From: Actinomycetota bacterium | GTDB lineage: Bacteria > Actinomycetota > Actinomycetes > S36-B12 > UBA10799 | NCBI GenBank assembly: GCA_030837445.1 | Contig: JAUPKM010000171.1 | Coordinates: 1 to 6,037 of the forward strand | Direction: 5' to 3' | Length of the DNA stretch: 6,037 bases | Shown: positions 5,979 to 6,037 of the stretch, piece after piece | Layout of the letters: each line of letters begins with the position of its first letter | How positions within the stretch are numbered: position 1 is the first letter of the stretch | Notes under the pieces: generated by a model | What the model saw: the letters and a program-made list of their open reading frames with translations, nothing else | What the model was told of the DNA's origin: nothing | Databases searched by the model: none | Translations under genes and position numbers: made by a program

Positions 5979-6037
5979 TCAGGCCCGGACTGCGCGTCCA
6001 CGGGCCCAGCTCCGCAAGGCGTCGATGTCCTCGGCCC
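5979..6037 (-). CDS. Possible C-terminal end of an unidentified gene entering from the right edge
   Basis: On the minus strand an open frame enters at the window edge and stops at TGA (5979-5981). It encodes 18 residues, AEDIDALRSWARGRAVRA, a plausible charged helical C-terminus. It would converge on the Rrf2 gene with 15 bases between the stops, matching the tight packing elsewhere in the window. The fragment is too short to identify a family, and an open frame of this size can occur by chance in GC-rich DNA. Confidence 0.4.
   Translation of the reverse strand, partial: AEDIDALRSWARGRAVRA

Overview
The window is GC-rich DNA that most resembles an actinobacterium (Actinomycetota). Supporting this are frequent GTG starts, strong G/C third-position bias, a cysteine-free Rrf2 regulator of the type I recall beside cysDN in mycobacteria (Rv1287-like), and a Ser-rich lipoprotein cyclophilin with the actinobacterial CHRLTT...YVLQCGDP active-site wording. 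No genus can be named from sequence reading alone.

Layout: (1) 1-333, the C-terminal part of a class I SAM-dependent methyltransferase. It converges, with only 4 bases between, on (2) 338-2047 (minus), a complete PilB/GspE-type secretion ATPase with an N-terminal MshEN domain. (3) 2048-2275 is a divergent promoter region holding three copies of AGTGGGT, two of them in a 9-bp inverted repeat, one of which touches the best -10 box for pilB. (4) 2276-3319 (plus) encodes an exported protein of a conserved family whose function I do not know. (5) 3341-3973 (plus) follows 21 bases later and encodes a lipoprotein peptidyl-prolyl isomerase (cyclophilin). (6) 4020-5417 (minus) is a full-length glutamate decarboxylase, convergent with the cyclophilin. 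(7) A 93-base divergent gap separates it from (8) 5511-5963 (plus), an Rrf2-family regulator. (9) 5979-6037 (minus) is probably the last 18 codons of another gene running in from the right edge.

How the parts may work together: the exported protein and the lipoprotein foldase are co-oriented and close, so a small extracytoplasmic transcription unit is reasonable. The divergent pilB shares its control region with them, but no pilin, PilC, PilM or prepilin peptidase gene lies in the window, so a pilus locus is not shown. The decarboxylase and the Rrf2 regulator share a promoter region, which suggests but does not prove regulation; no GadC antiporter is present.

There are no RNA genes, CRISPR arrays, insertion sequences or phage genes that I can support. 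Most of the window is ordinary chromosomal core or near-core content. The least explained element is the exported protein at 2276-3319 and its shared control region with the ATPase.
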